A DNA stretch of 6,967 bases from an uncultured Bacteroidales bacterium (GCA_937900465.1 CALCEJ010000007.1:1-6967); one strand, 5' to 3'; shown: positions 1-5,649, counted from the first letter of the stretch. Notes: generated by a model from the letters alone, not told the origin. A program made the numbers and translations.

Positions 1-506
<506 letters not shown>

Positions 507-514
507 TTGTGAAT

Positions 515-538
515 CACACGAGTCTTGCGACTCGTGTG
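515..538 (-). repeat. 10-bp perfect hairpin with GCAA tetraloop next to the 23S 5' end
   Basis: CACACGAGTC (515-524) is exactly complementary to GACTCGTGTG (529-538). In the minus-strand RNA the four-base loop reads GCAA, a GNRA tetraloop. The stem ends about 9 nt before the inferred mature 23S 5' end, so it is probably a processing or folding element of the precursor. The processing role is inference; the stem and loop are read directly. Confidence 0.8.
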
Positions 539-601
539 CTGTTTTGCTCTTGCCTATTGAAATTGTAGTCCGCAGTCTACGTCCGAAAAAACTTCTTCTC
601 T

Positions 602-616
602 TCTGTACTCTACAGA
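602..616 (-). repeat. 6-bp leader hairpin
   Basis: TCTGTA (602-607) and TACAGA (611-616) form a perfect 6-bp stem around a 3-nt loop (GAG in the RNA) in the middle of the 23S leader. It is weak by itself and is listed because it is one of a series of hairpins in this leader. Confidence 0.4.
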
Positions 617-675
617 CTTCTCTTTCTGCTTTCTTTACCTCTTAATCTTTTCTCTCAGTGTTGTCATAGATCTGT

Positions 676-711
676 CCGTTTCGGGGTTTTGACACCCCCT
701 TTCTCAAACGG
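676..711 (-). repeat. Start-proximal stem-loop of the 23S leader
   Basis: CCGTTT (676-681) pairs with AAACGG (706-711), and inside it GGGGT (683-687) pairs with ACCCC (694-698) around a 6-nt loop. Because transcription is predicted to begin at about 710-713, this two-part hairpin would form the very 5' end of the transcript. It could protect the RNA 5' end or serve in antitermination or processing; the sequence does not say which. Confidence 0.5.
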
Positions 712-716
712 GACTG

Positions 717-747
717 CAAAGGTACTGCTTTTTTTTATTCCTCCAAA
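717..747 (-). promoter_or_regulatory. Bacteroidota-type promoter driving 23S rRNA
   Basis: On the minus strand, TTTG (complement of 744-747) is followed after 19 bp by TACCTTTG (complement of 717-724). This matches the Bacteroidota primary sigma consensus TTTG at -33 and TAnnTTTG at -7 with the expected spacing. The start site would be around 710-713, giving a leader of about 205 nt before 23S. Phased A/T tracts overlap and precede the -33 box, as expected for a strong stable-RNA promoter. Confidence 0.75.
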
Positions 748-775
748 TTTTTTCTTAAATTTTTTGAAATTTTTT
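745..775 (-). promoter_or_regulatory. Phased A/T tracts, UP-like element
   Basis: The 9-mer AAATTTTTT occurs three times, at 745-753, 757-765 and 767-775, with steps of 12 and 10 bp, close to one helical turn. The tracts overlap and extend upstream of the -33 box of the 23S promoter. Such phased tracts bend DNA, and A/T-rich UP elements raise rRNA promoter output in other bacteria. The function here is inferred by analogy. Confidence 0.55.
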
Positions 776-786
776 CCAGGAGGAGG

Positions 787-819
787 TTTTGCCGGATGCG
801 AGCAGACCTTCCGCAAAAA
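787..819. repeat. REP-like repeat, upstream half-copy (R0)
   Basis: GCAGACCTTCCGC (802-814) followed by AAAAA is identical to the right arm of the perfect palindrome at 2285-2297 and shares the A-run that follows the repeats at 2360-2401. The left arm is degenerate: TTTTGC (787-792) still pairs with GCAAAA (813-818), but the centre does not match the canonical arm. It lies between the divergent 23S and 117-aa gene promoters and marks the left side of the transposase module. Confidence 0.7.
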
Positions 820-837
820 AACAGAGATGGGCTTTAC

Positions 838-872
838 TTTGTTTTCATTTATGATAAGAATGATTATTTTTG
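838..872 (+). promoter_or_regulatory. Bacteroidota-type promoter for the 117-aa gene and transposase
   Basis: TTTG (838-841) is followed after 23 bp by TATTTTTG (865-872), which fits TAnnTTTG. The spacing is somewhat longer than the usual ~19 bp, so the -33 assignment is less sure than the -7. The predicted start near 878-882 leaves a leader of about 38 nt before ATG 918. It also rules against translation from the in-frame TTG at 870, which lies inside the -7 box. Confidence 0.55.
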
Positions 873-917
873 CAGAACTCGAACCGAGTGCAAAGAAATT
901 ATTTAAAGCATTGTGCT

Positions 918-1271
918 ATGAAAAAGCTTTTAGAGGTTCTCCAATACGGGGAATCTGACATTCGGTTCAACACAGACCTTGATCCTGACAAACTCCAAAA
1001 GGTAATTCCCGATCTGTCTTCAACGATCCTTTTTTCTATGCTTACAAAGCTGTGGGGCGGCAACGAAACCGCCGTACTGGCTGTAATCAGATGCCTGGCA
1101 ATTGCGGACCTCGCGGCCAGCGTAAACCGAAAGGAGATGATTGGCTTTCTGGATTCCGCCTCAGAAAACCTTGTAAGTGCATTTGAGGAGGCTAAAAGAG
1201 CATTTGAACAGAAAGGTATGCGTATCAAGACCTTCGGCCCTCTTGTTACGCCTCCCAAAAAAAAGAGCTGA
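918..1271 (+). CDS. Unrecognised 117-aa protein, partner gene of the RAYT transposase
   Basis: I do not recognise this family and assign no function. The protein has no signal peptide or membrane segment. It begins MKKLLEVLQYGESDIRFNTD, has a helical centre with TKLWGGNE (residues 43-50), an alanine-rich helix IRCLAIADLAASVNRKEM (57-74), an acidic/basic helix (about 78-99) and a proline-lysine tail, TPPKKKS. It is probably cytoplasmic and mostly helical. I chose ATG 918; the frame opens at a TTG at 870, but that codon lies inside the promoter -7 box. No clear Shine-Dalgarno is seen, as is usual in Bacteroidota. Its stop is two bases before the transposase ATG, so the two are almost certainly co-transcribed and translationally coupled. 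It is visibly more AT-rich than the OPT and pepT genes. It could be a regulator or accessory subunit of the transposase; this is context only. Confidence 0.8.
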   Translation: MKKLLEVLQYGESDIRFNTDLDPDKLQKVIPDLSSTILFSMLTKLWGGNETAVLAVIRCLAIADLAASVNRKEMIGFLDSASENLVSAFEEAKRAFEQKGMRIKTFGPLVTPPKKKS

Positions 1272-1273
1272 TA

Positions 1274-2185
1274 ATGCAACGAATCGTCGTAAGGACGCTC
1301 CCAGACGGGAGCGTCCGGAATGTCAGGCCCTTCCACGTCTGCCTTAAAGGGCTGGAGGACGCCGTCCTCTGCCGGGAAGATGAAGACTGTGACGTTATGG
1401 TGAAGGTAATCTGCATATCAGCCCGACGGTGCAATGTTATCGTCATTATATATGCCGTAGTATCTAACCATTGTCATATCGCCGTCCTGGCCGCTTCTCA
1501 AGAGGATGCTGACAGATATGGGCAAGACATCAAAAAGGTGTATTCTATGTTCTTCAGCCGGAAGTACGGCGAAAGGGGAATTCTCAGGAGGGTGGAAATG
1601 AAGGCGCTCCCCCTGGAAAACGACTGGCATACCAGAAACGTGCTTGCGTATATCCCGCGGAACGCCCTGGACAACGGAGGGCCGGTGGATGAATACAAGT
1701 GGTCCGGATACAGGGCGATGTTCCGGGACAAGAAACCCGAATGGACCTTTCCCGTCTCAATGATGAAGAGCAGGGATAAGGAGCGGATCCTTCACACGGG
1801 TGAATCCGTCAAGGGTGTCGCTTGGGTAGTGAACCGAGACGGAGAACTCGAACCTTTCAGCTTTTGCGACTCCGCGTACCTCGAGCAGGTTTTTAACGGC
1901 AAGCAGTCCTTTTTCCTTCAGTGCATTGGGGGCGTCAACACCACCGAAATGGCGTTCAATCTGGAAGTACGCCCATACACGATGGTCACTGATGCAGAGT
2001 TCCTGAAATCTGTAGAAGAGCTTTCCCGGAACTGGTTCAAATGTCCCATCTCCGCCCTCAGTCAGGAGCAGAGAGCCCGGATTATTTACCACGTCCAGAA
2101 AACTCACAAAACCTCTACCTCCCAGCTCGCCCGTGTATTTCGCCTTCCTCGCAGCATTATCACGCAGATCCTGGGTAAGAAGTGA
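1274..2185 (+). CDS. REP-associated tyrosine transposase (RAYT, Y1/HUH, IS200-like)
   Basis: This is a 303-aa Y1-type HUH single-strand nuclease. The N-terminal domain carries the metal-binding HUH pair in SNHCHIAV (His66, His68) and, 60 residues later, Tyr126 in AYIPRNAL. That Tyr is placed like the nucleophile of E. coli RAYT (Tyr115 in DYIYINP, HUH as EHMH), although the usual Pro after Asn is Ala here. A YKWSGY segment (141-146) matches the YxWSSY stretch after the catalytic helix in this family. The protein is nearly twice the length of the ~165-aa E. coli form; the extra C-terminal part ends in a helix-turn-helix (about 262-301, QLARVFRLPRSIITQIL) resembling the DnaA-type DNA-binding helix. 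Such enzymes nick single-stranded REP hairpins. The palindromes at 2263-2402 and 802 are the likely substrates. A 10-bp hairpin lies just inside its 5' end. The catalytic residues are intact, so it is probably functional. Confidence 0.88.
   Translation: MQRIVVRTLPDGSVRNVRPFHVCLKGLEDAVLCREDEDCDVMVKVICISARRCNVIVIIYAVVSNHCHIAVLAASQEDADRYGQDIKKVYSMFFSRKYGERGILRRVEMKALPLENDWHTRNVLAYIPRNALDNGGPVDEYKWSGYRAMFRDKKPEWTFPVSMMKSRDKERILHTGESVKGVAWVVNRDGELEPFSFCDSAYLEQVFNGKQSFFLQCIGGVNTTEMAFNLEVRPYTMVTDAEFLKSVEELSRNWFKCPISALSQEQRARIIYHVQKTHKTSTSQLARVFRLPRSIITQILGKK
1293..1316 (+). promoter_or_regulatory. Perfect 10-bp hairpin at the start of the transposase coding sequence
   Basis: GGACGCTCCC (1293-1302) and GGGAGCGTCC (1307-1316) form a perfect, GC-rich 10-bp stem with an AGAC loop, starting 19 nt after the transposase ATG. 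No U-tract follows, so it is not a terminator. It would lie at the edge of the initiating ribosome footprint and could limit translation. IS200 is known to throttle its transposase with a 5' mRNA stem-loop; a similar role here is inference. The stem encodes residues about 7-14 (RTLPDGSV). Confidence 0.6.
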
Positions 2186-2262
2186 CCGGTCGGAGTTCGG
2201 GACGTAGGGGTCAGGCGTCGGGGAAGGCTGGGCCGATGGATGGGGATGGTGGGCGTAGAGTT
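2186..2262 (+). other. G-rich, C-poor spacer after the transposase gene
   Basis: This stretch has no gene. The plus strand carries runs of G at 2207-2210, 2220-2223, 2230-2232, 2242-2245 and 2251-2253 and few C. The spacings (5-9 nt between runs) make a stable G-quadruplex only marginally possible. There is no U-tract terminator after the transposase stop codon. Confidence 0.4.
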
Positions 2263-2297
2263 GCGGAAGGTCTGCTCCAAAGCGGCAGACCTTCCGC
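2263..2297. repeat. REP-like palindrome R1 (perfect)
   Basis: GCGGAAGGTCTGC (2263-2275) and GCAGACCTTCCGC (2285-2297) are perfect 13-bp inverted arms around a 9-nt loop. This is the best copy of the repeat in the window and lies 77 bp past the transposase stop codon. A GTAG tetranucleotide (2255-2258) sits 4 nt before the stem; GTAG precedes E. coli REPs recognised by RAYTs, but it is not seen beside the other copies, so it may be chance. No U-run follows, so this is not a typical terminator. Confidence 0.85.
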
Positions 2298-2331
2298 GAG
2301 GAAAAGGCCACAGAGGCAAGCTAGGCACATT

Positions 2332-2402
2332 GCGATTGCGGAAGGTGTGCTGGGTACAAGCAGACCTTCGGCAAAAATCGACAGACCTTCCGCAAAAATC
2401 GC
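2332..2402. repeat. REP-like composite palindrome R2/R3
   Basis: The left arm GCGGAAGGTGTGC (2338-2350) can pair with GCAGACCTTCGGC (2360-2372; 11 of 13, 9-nt loop). Alternatively, extended outward, it pairs with the second right arm (2381-2393), with one mismatch in the arm; then, after a 3-nt A bulge, GCGAT (2332-2336) pairs with ATCGC (2398-2402). The segment can therefore fold as a small hairpin or as one 71-nt imperfect palindrome. Its outer edge falls directly against the -7 box of the OPT operon. Confidence 0.75.
2361..2401 (+). repeat. 21-bp tandem duplication of the REP right arm
   Basis: CAGACCTTCGGCAAAAATCG (2361-2380) is repeated at 2382-2401 with one change (CCGC for CGGC), with one base (A) between copies. 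The shared AAAAATCG tail shows that the repeat unit includes sequence beyond the hairpin arm. The upstream copy at 802 shares the arm and the A-run but not the TCG. Confidence 0.85.
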
Positions 2403-2410
2403 TATCTTTG
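2403..2410 (+). promoter_or_regulatory. Probable -7 box of the OPT-pepT operon
   Basis: TATCTTTG matches the Bacteroidota -7 consensus TAnnTTTG. The -33 position (about 2380-2383) reads GACA rather than TTTG, so the upstream element is poor and lies inside the REP-like tandem repeat. The predicted start near 2416-2418 gives a leader of about 70 nt before ATG 2486. That leader carries an 11-nt direct repeat, ACGACGGAAGA (2460-2470 and 2476-2486), just before and touching the start codon. Confidence 0.5.
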
Positions 2411-2485
2411 TGAGGATTCACCGCCCAACCCGAGCTGAACCGGGACAGGGGACGGGAAAACGACGGAAGAAAACAACGACGGAAG

Positions 2486-4426
2486 ATGGAAGACAAGAAA
2501 CCTATGCAGCTGCCGGAGAATGCACACCGGGAGCTGAAGGAGGGGGAAAGCTACAGGCCCCTTCTGGACCCGAACAGGAAGTATGCTGAGGTTACGCCGT
2601 ATTCGGTGGCCGTGGGCATTGTGATGGTGATTATTTTCAGCGCCGCGGCGGCGTATCTGGGCCTGAAGGTGGGACAGGTGTTTGAGGCCGCGATTCCGAT
2701 TGCGATTATCGCAGTGGGAATGACGAGCGCCCTGAAAAAGAATGATTCCCTGGCCCAGAATGTAATAATCCAGTCCATCGGAGGGTGCTCCGGAGCCGTG
2801 GTCGCGGGAGCGATTTTCACCCTCCCGGCAATCTACATCCTCGGAGTGGAAGTCAACTACTGGCAGATGGTGCTGAGCTCGCTGCTGGGCGGAGTTCTCG
2901 GAATCCTGTTCCTTATCCCCTTCAGAAAGTACTTCGTCAAGGAAATGCACGGGAAGTACCCGTTCCCAGAAGCGACGGCTACCACACAGGTCCTCGTCAG
3001 CGGGGAGAGCGGCGGGTCCAGCGCGAAAACGCTCATCGGCGCAGGCCTTATCGGCGGACTTTACGACTTTGTCGTAGCCAGTATGGGCCTGTGGAGCGAA
3101 ACGCTGACTTCCCGCGTCGTCGCGTGGGGAGCGGCGATTGCGGACAAGGCGAAACTCGTGGTCAAGCTGAACACCGGGGCGGCAGTGCTGGGCCTTGGCT
3201 TTATCATCGGCCTGAAGTATGCGCTGATCATTTGCTGCGGATCCTTCCTCGTTTGGTTTTTCATAATTCCGCTTATCGGCTATGTCCTGCCGGAAGCACA
3301 GGCGGCGGGGCTCACCCCTGAGGCGATTTTCAGCACCTACGCCCGGCCCATCGGTATCGGCGGCATCGCGATGGCGGGGATTATCGGCATAGTTAAAAGC
3401 TTCGGCGTAATAAAGAGCGCCGCTTCGCTGGCGGTGAAGGAATTCCGGCGGAAGGGCGGCGACGAGAGCGAAAAGCCCCTCAGGACGGAGGAAGACATTC
3501 CTATGAAGAGAATTGTCTTCGGGGTTGTGATCGCCCTGCTTTGCATCTTCGCGTTCTTCGCCTTCGGAGGCGTTGTCCATAACGTCTGGCAGGCCCTCGT
3601 CGGGCTTGTCATCGTAGCCGTCATCAGCTTCCTTTTCACCACCGTTGCGGCTAATGCGATAGCAATCGTGGGCTCGAATCCCGTCAGCGGAATGACGCTT
3701 ATGACCCTGATCATCGCCTCCGTCATCCTCATCGCCGTGGGCCTGAAAGGTAATGCCGGAATGGCGGCGGCCCTGATTATCGGTGGTGTCGTATGTACGG
3801 CGCTCGCGGTCGCAGGATCCTTCATTACAGACCTTAAAATCGGCTACTGGATTGGCTCCACTCCGCGAAAGCAGGAAGGATGGAAATTCCTCGGGGTGGC
3901 GGTATCGGCCATCACCGTCTGCGGAGTTATGATGGTCCTTAACAAGACCTACGGCTTTACGGGGGATCAGGCGCTGGTCGCCCCCCAGGCCAATGCAATG
4001 GCGGCGCTGATCCAGCCTCTTATGAGCGGAGGCGGCGCGCCGTGGCTGCTGTACGGAATTGGCGCGATGCTGGCCCTCGTCCTGAACTGGCTGGGAATTC
4101 CGGCTCTGGCGTTCTCCCTTGGAATGTTCATTCCGCTGGACCTGAACCTCCCGCTGCTTATCGGAGGTGCCGTTTCGTGGTTTGTCAGTTCCCGTTCAAA
4201 GGACGAAAAAATCAATGCCGCCCGGCAGGAAAAAGGAACCCTCATCGCCTCGGGATTCATCGCCGGCGGCGCTCTGATGGGAGTAGTCAGCGCCATCCTC
4301 AAATTCGCCAATGTGGACATTTTCCTCTACGGGTGGAATGCCCGTTTCGGGGAGGCGGTGGCAATTATCCCCTACCTCCTTCTGATAGGATATACCGTTT
4401 ATGCTTCAATGAAAACTGAAAAATAA
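2486..4426 (+). CDS. OPT-family oligopeptide transporter
   Basis: This is a 646-aa polytopic inner-membrane protein of the prokaryotic OPT family, secondary carriers thought to import small peptides with cations (some members move metal-siderophore compounds). A hydrophilic N-terminus (about 1-37) precedes many hydrophobic segments (from about 38-60 onward, roughly 14-16 in all), with a charged cytoplasmic-type loop at 318-341. Family-like blocks are NVIIQSIGGCSGAVVAGAIF (92-111), KYPFPEATATTQVL (157-170), GSNPVSGMTL (396-405), TDLKIGYWIGSTPRKQ (448-463) and the late GMFIPLDLNLPLLIGG (546-561). Length and ends look complete. ATG 2486 is preceded by GGAAG and follows the promoter by about 70 nt. 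Its stop overlaps the pepT start by one base, which supports peptides as substrate. The exact substrate cannot be read from the sequence. Confidence 0.92.
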   Translation: MEDKKPMQLPENAHRELKEGESYRPLLDPNRKYAEVTPYSVAVGIVMVIIFSAAAAYLGLKVGQVFEAAIPIAIIAVGMTSALKKNDSLAQNVIIQSIGGCSGAVVAGAIFTLPAIYILGVEVNYWQMVLSSLLGGVLGILFLIPFRKYFVKEMHGKYPFPEATATTQVLVSGESGGSSAKTLIGAGLIGGLYDFVVASMGLWSETLTSRVVAWGAAIADKAKLVVKLNTGAAVLGLGFIIGLKYALIICCGSFLVWFFIIPLIGYVLPEAQAAGLTPEAIFSTYARPIGIGGIAMAGIIGIVKSFGVIKSAASLAVKEFRRKGGDESEKPLRTEEDIPMKRIVFGVVIALLCIFAFFAFGGVVHNVWQALVGLVIVAVISFLFTTVAANAIAIVGSNPVSGMTLMTLIIASVILIAVGLKGNAGMAAALIIGGVVCTALAVAGSFITDLKIGYWIGSTPRKQEGWKFLGVAVSAITVCGVMMVLNKTYGFTGDQALVAPQANAMAALIQPLMSGGGAPWLLYGIGAMLALVLNWLGIPALAFSLGMFIPLDLNLPLLIGGAVSWFVSSRSKDEKINAARQEKGTLIASGFIAGGALMGVVSAILKFANVDIFLYGWNARFGEAVAIIPYLLLIGYTVYASMKTEK

Positions 4427-5649
4427 TGGAAAAGATTTTAGACAGGTTTTTAAGGTATACGGCTGTCGATACCCAGAGCGACGAAGACAGCGAGAGCCAG
4501 CCTTCGACCGCCAAACAGCTGAACCTTCTCAGAATGCTCCGGGATGAACTGGAAGCGATGGGCGTCGATGCCACGCTCGACGAGTACGGCTACGTTATGG
4601 CGTCCATCCCTTCGAATACGGACAAGAAGGTCCCGGCGATAGGCTTTATAGCCCACGTGGACACCTCCCCCGATGCAAGCGGAGAGAACATCAAGCCCCA
4701 GATTATCCGTAACTACGACGGCGGGCCCATAGACCTTGCCGGCGTTCCCGGACTCAAGCTTGATCCGGCGGAGTTCCCGGAAATGCTCCACTTCACAGGC
4801 CAGACTCTCATCACCACCGACGGTACCACCCTCCTCGGGGCGGACGACAAAGCCGGCGTCGCGGAAATCATGGACGCCGTCCAGTACATACAGGCCCATC
4901 CCGAATTCAAACACGGGCCCATCCGGATCGGATTCACCCCCGACGAAGAAATCGGCCGCGGCGTCGTGAAATTCGACGTACCGAGGTTCGGCGCCGACTA
5001 CGCATATACCATGGACGGCGGCGAGATAGGCGAACTCGAGTTCGAGAATTTCAATGCCGCATCGGCAAAAATCCACATCCAGGGACGGAATGTCCATCCC
5101 GGCTACGCAAAAGGCAAGATGAAAAACGCCATTCTGATAGCCCAGGAGCTGAATTCCCTCCTTCCCGCGCTCGCCCGCCCCGAGCATACCGAAGGCTACG
5201 AGGGCTTCTTCCATATAGTCTCATTCCAGGGAACGGTCGAGGAAGCCTCAATCGCCTACATAATCCGCGACCACGACAAGCCTCTGTTCGAAGCCCGCAA
5301 GAAGATGATGGAGAAGGTTGTCGGAGAGATCAACGCCCGCTACGGCGAAGCAGCTGCGACGCTGGACCTCCGCGACCAATATTATAATATGAGAGAGCAG
5401 GTGGAACCTCACTATGAGGTCGTCGAGATGGCGGTGAAGGCGATGGAAGCGGAAGGCATCAAGCCCAAGATCCAGCCCATACGCGGCGGAACCGACGGAG
5501 CAAATCTCTCCTTCAAGGGTCTTCCCTGCCCCAACATCTTCGCCGGCGGGCTCAACTTCCACGGAAAAATGGAATTCGTGCCGCTGGAGAGTATGGAGGC
5601 GGCATCAAAGGTGATACTCAGGATTCTTTCGCTTTTCGAAGGGGCTTAG
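4426..5649 (+). CDS. pepT: Peptidase T (tripeptide aminopeptidase)
   Basis: This is a cytoplasmic di-zinc M20B aminopeptidase that removes the N-terminal residue of tripeptides. At 407 aa it is the family's normal length. The metal and catalytic residues fall where expected: His77 and Asp79 in AHVDTSPDASGENIKPQ, Asp140 in LLGADDKAG, Glu174-Glu175 in TPDEEIGRG, Asp197 in TMDGGEIGELEFENFNA, and His379 in GGLNFHGKMEFVP. The substrate-site stretch GGTDGANLSFKGLPCPN (355-371) is also present. The start ATG overlaps the transporter stop as TAATG, so the two are translationally coupled and form an import-and-hydrolysis operon. No separate promoter was seen. The last 32 bp overlap the convergent OstA-like gene, and there is no obvious terminator between them. 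It looks intact. Confidence 0.96.
   Translation: MEKILDRFLRYTAVDTQSDEDSESQPSTAKQLNLLRMLRDELEAMGVDATLDEYGYVMASIPSNTDKKVPAIGFIAHVDTSPDASGENIKPQIIRNYDGGPIDLAGVPGLKLDPAEFPEMLHFTGQTLITTDGTTLLGADDKAGVAEIMDAVQYIQAHPEFKHGPIRIGFTPDEEIGRGVVKFDVPRFGADYAYTMDGGEIGELEFENFNAASAKIHIQGRNVHPGYAKGKMKNAILIAQELNSLLPALARPEHTEGYEGFFHIVSFQGTVEEASIAYIIRDHDKPLFEARKKMMEKVVGEINARYGEAAATLDLRDQYYNMREQVEPHYEVVEMAVKAMEAEGIKPKIQPIRGGTDGANLSFKGLPCPNIFAGGLNFHGKMEFVPLESMEAASKVILRILSLFEGA

Larger units (their letters stand above)
507..711 (-). other. 23S rRNA leader (transcribed spacer), no tRNA or 16S
   Basis: This stretch lies between the inferred transcription start (about 710-713) and the mature 23S 5' end. On the RNA strand it contains three local hairpins: a start-proximal one (676-711), a 6-bp stem with GAG loop (602-616), and a 10-bp stem with a GCAA loop (515-538). 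The rest is purine-rich on the RNA strand. I found no tRNA (no T-loop GTTCRANNC with acceptor pairing), no 16S 3' end with the CCTCC anti-SD motif, and no credible protein gene. It behaves as a dedicated 23S leader rather than a 16S-23S spacer. The boundaries are inferred. Confidence 0.65.
787..2402 (+). mobile_element. RAYT-type module bracketed by REP-like repeats (candidate)
   Basis: This interval groups the upstream half-repeat, a promoter, the 117-aa gene, the Y1/HUH transposase gene and the downstream palindromes. The same core, GCAGACCTTCCGC, occurs on both sides of the two genes. In known RAYT systems a single-copy chromosomal transposase is flanked by the palindromes it recognises and which are scattered through the genome. 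No target-site duplication or clear outer terminus was found, so it may be a resident, domesticated module rather than an active element. The boundaries are simply the outermost repeats. Confidence 0.5.

Noticed and set aside
540..720. Possible tRNA genes in the region upstream of 23S
   Set aside because: No acceptor pairing with a T-loop consensus was found on either strand.
870..917. Upstream TTG start extending the 117-aa protein to 133 aa
   Set aside because: The TTG lies inside the promoter -7 box, and the predicted transcript starts after it. ATG 918 begins a natural-looking MKKLLEVL N-terminus.
1228..1238. AGACCTTCGGC inside the 117-aa gene as another REP copy
   Set aside because: It matches 11 nt of a repeat arm but has no partner arm or A-run tail and is ordinary coding sequence (K-T-F-G). 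Shorter GACCTT matches elsewhere are also Asp-Leu codons.
918..2185. Toxin-antitoxin or phage-defence pair
   Set aside because: The second gene is clearly a Y1/HUH transposase with the RAYT motif. Nothing in the small protein resembles a toxin, antitoxin or defence domain.
2361..2401. Tandem repeat as a CRISPR fragment
   Set aside because: The two units are separated by a single base with no spacer, and no cas genes are present.
2263..2402. Palindromes as ordinary rho-independent terminators
   Set aside because: No U-run follows either stem on the plus strand; A-runs follow the right arms instead.
2402..3580. 392-codon minus-strand frame and a 135-codon plus-strand frame at 2182-2589
   Set aside because: The first is the shadow of the OPT transporter in high-GC sequence; the second crosses repeats and the OPT start. 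Neither resembles a protein family.
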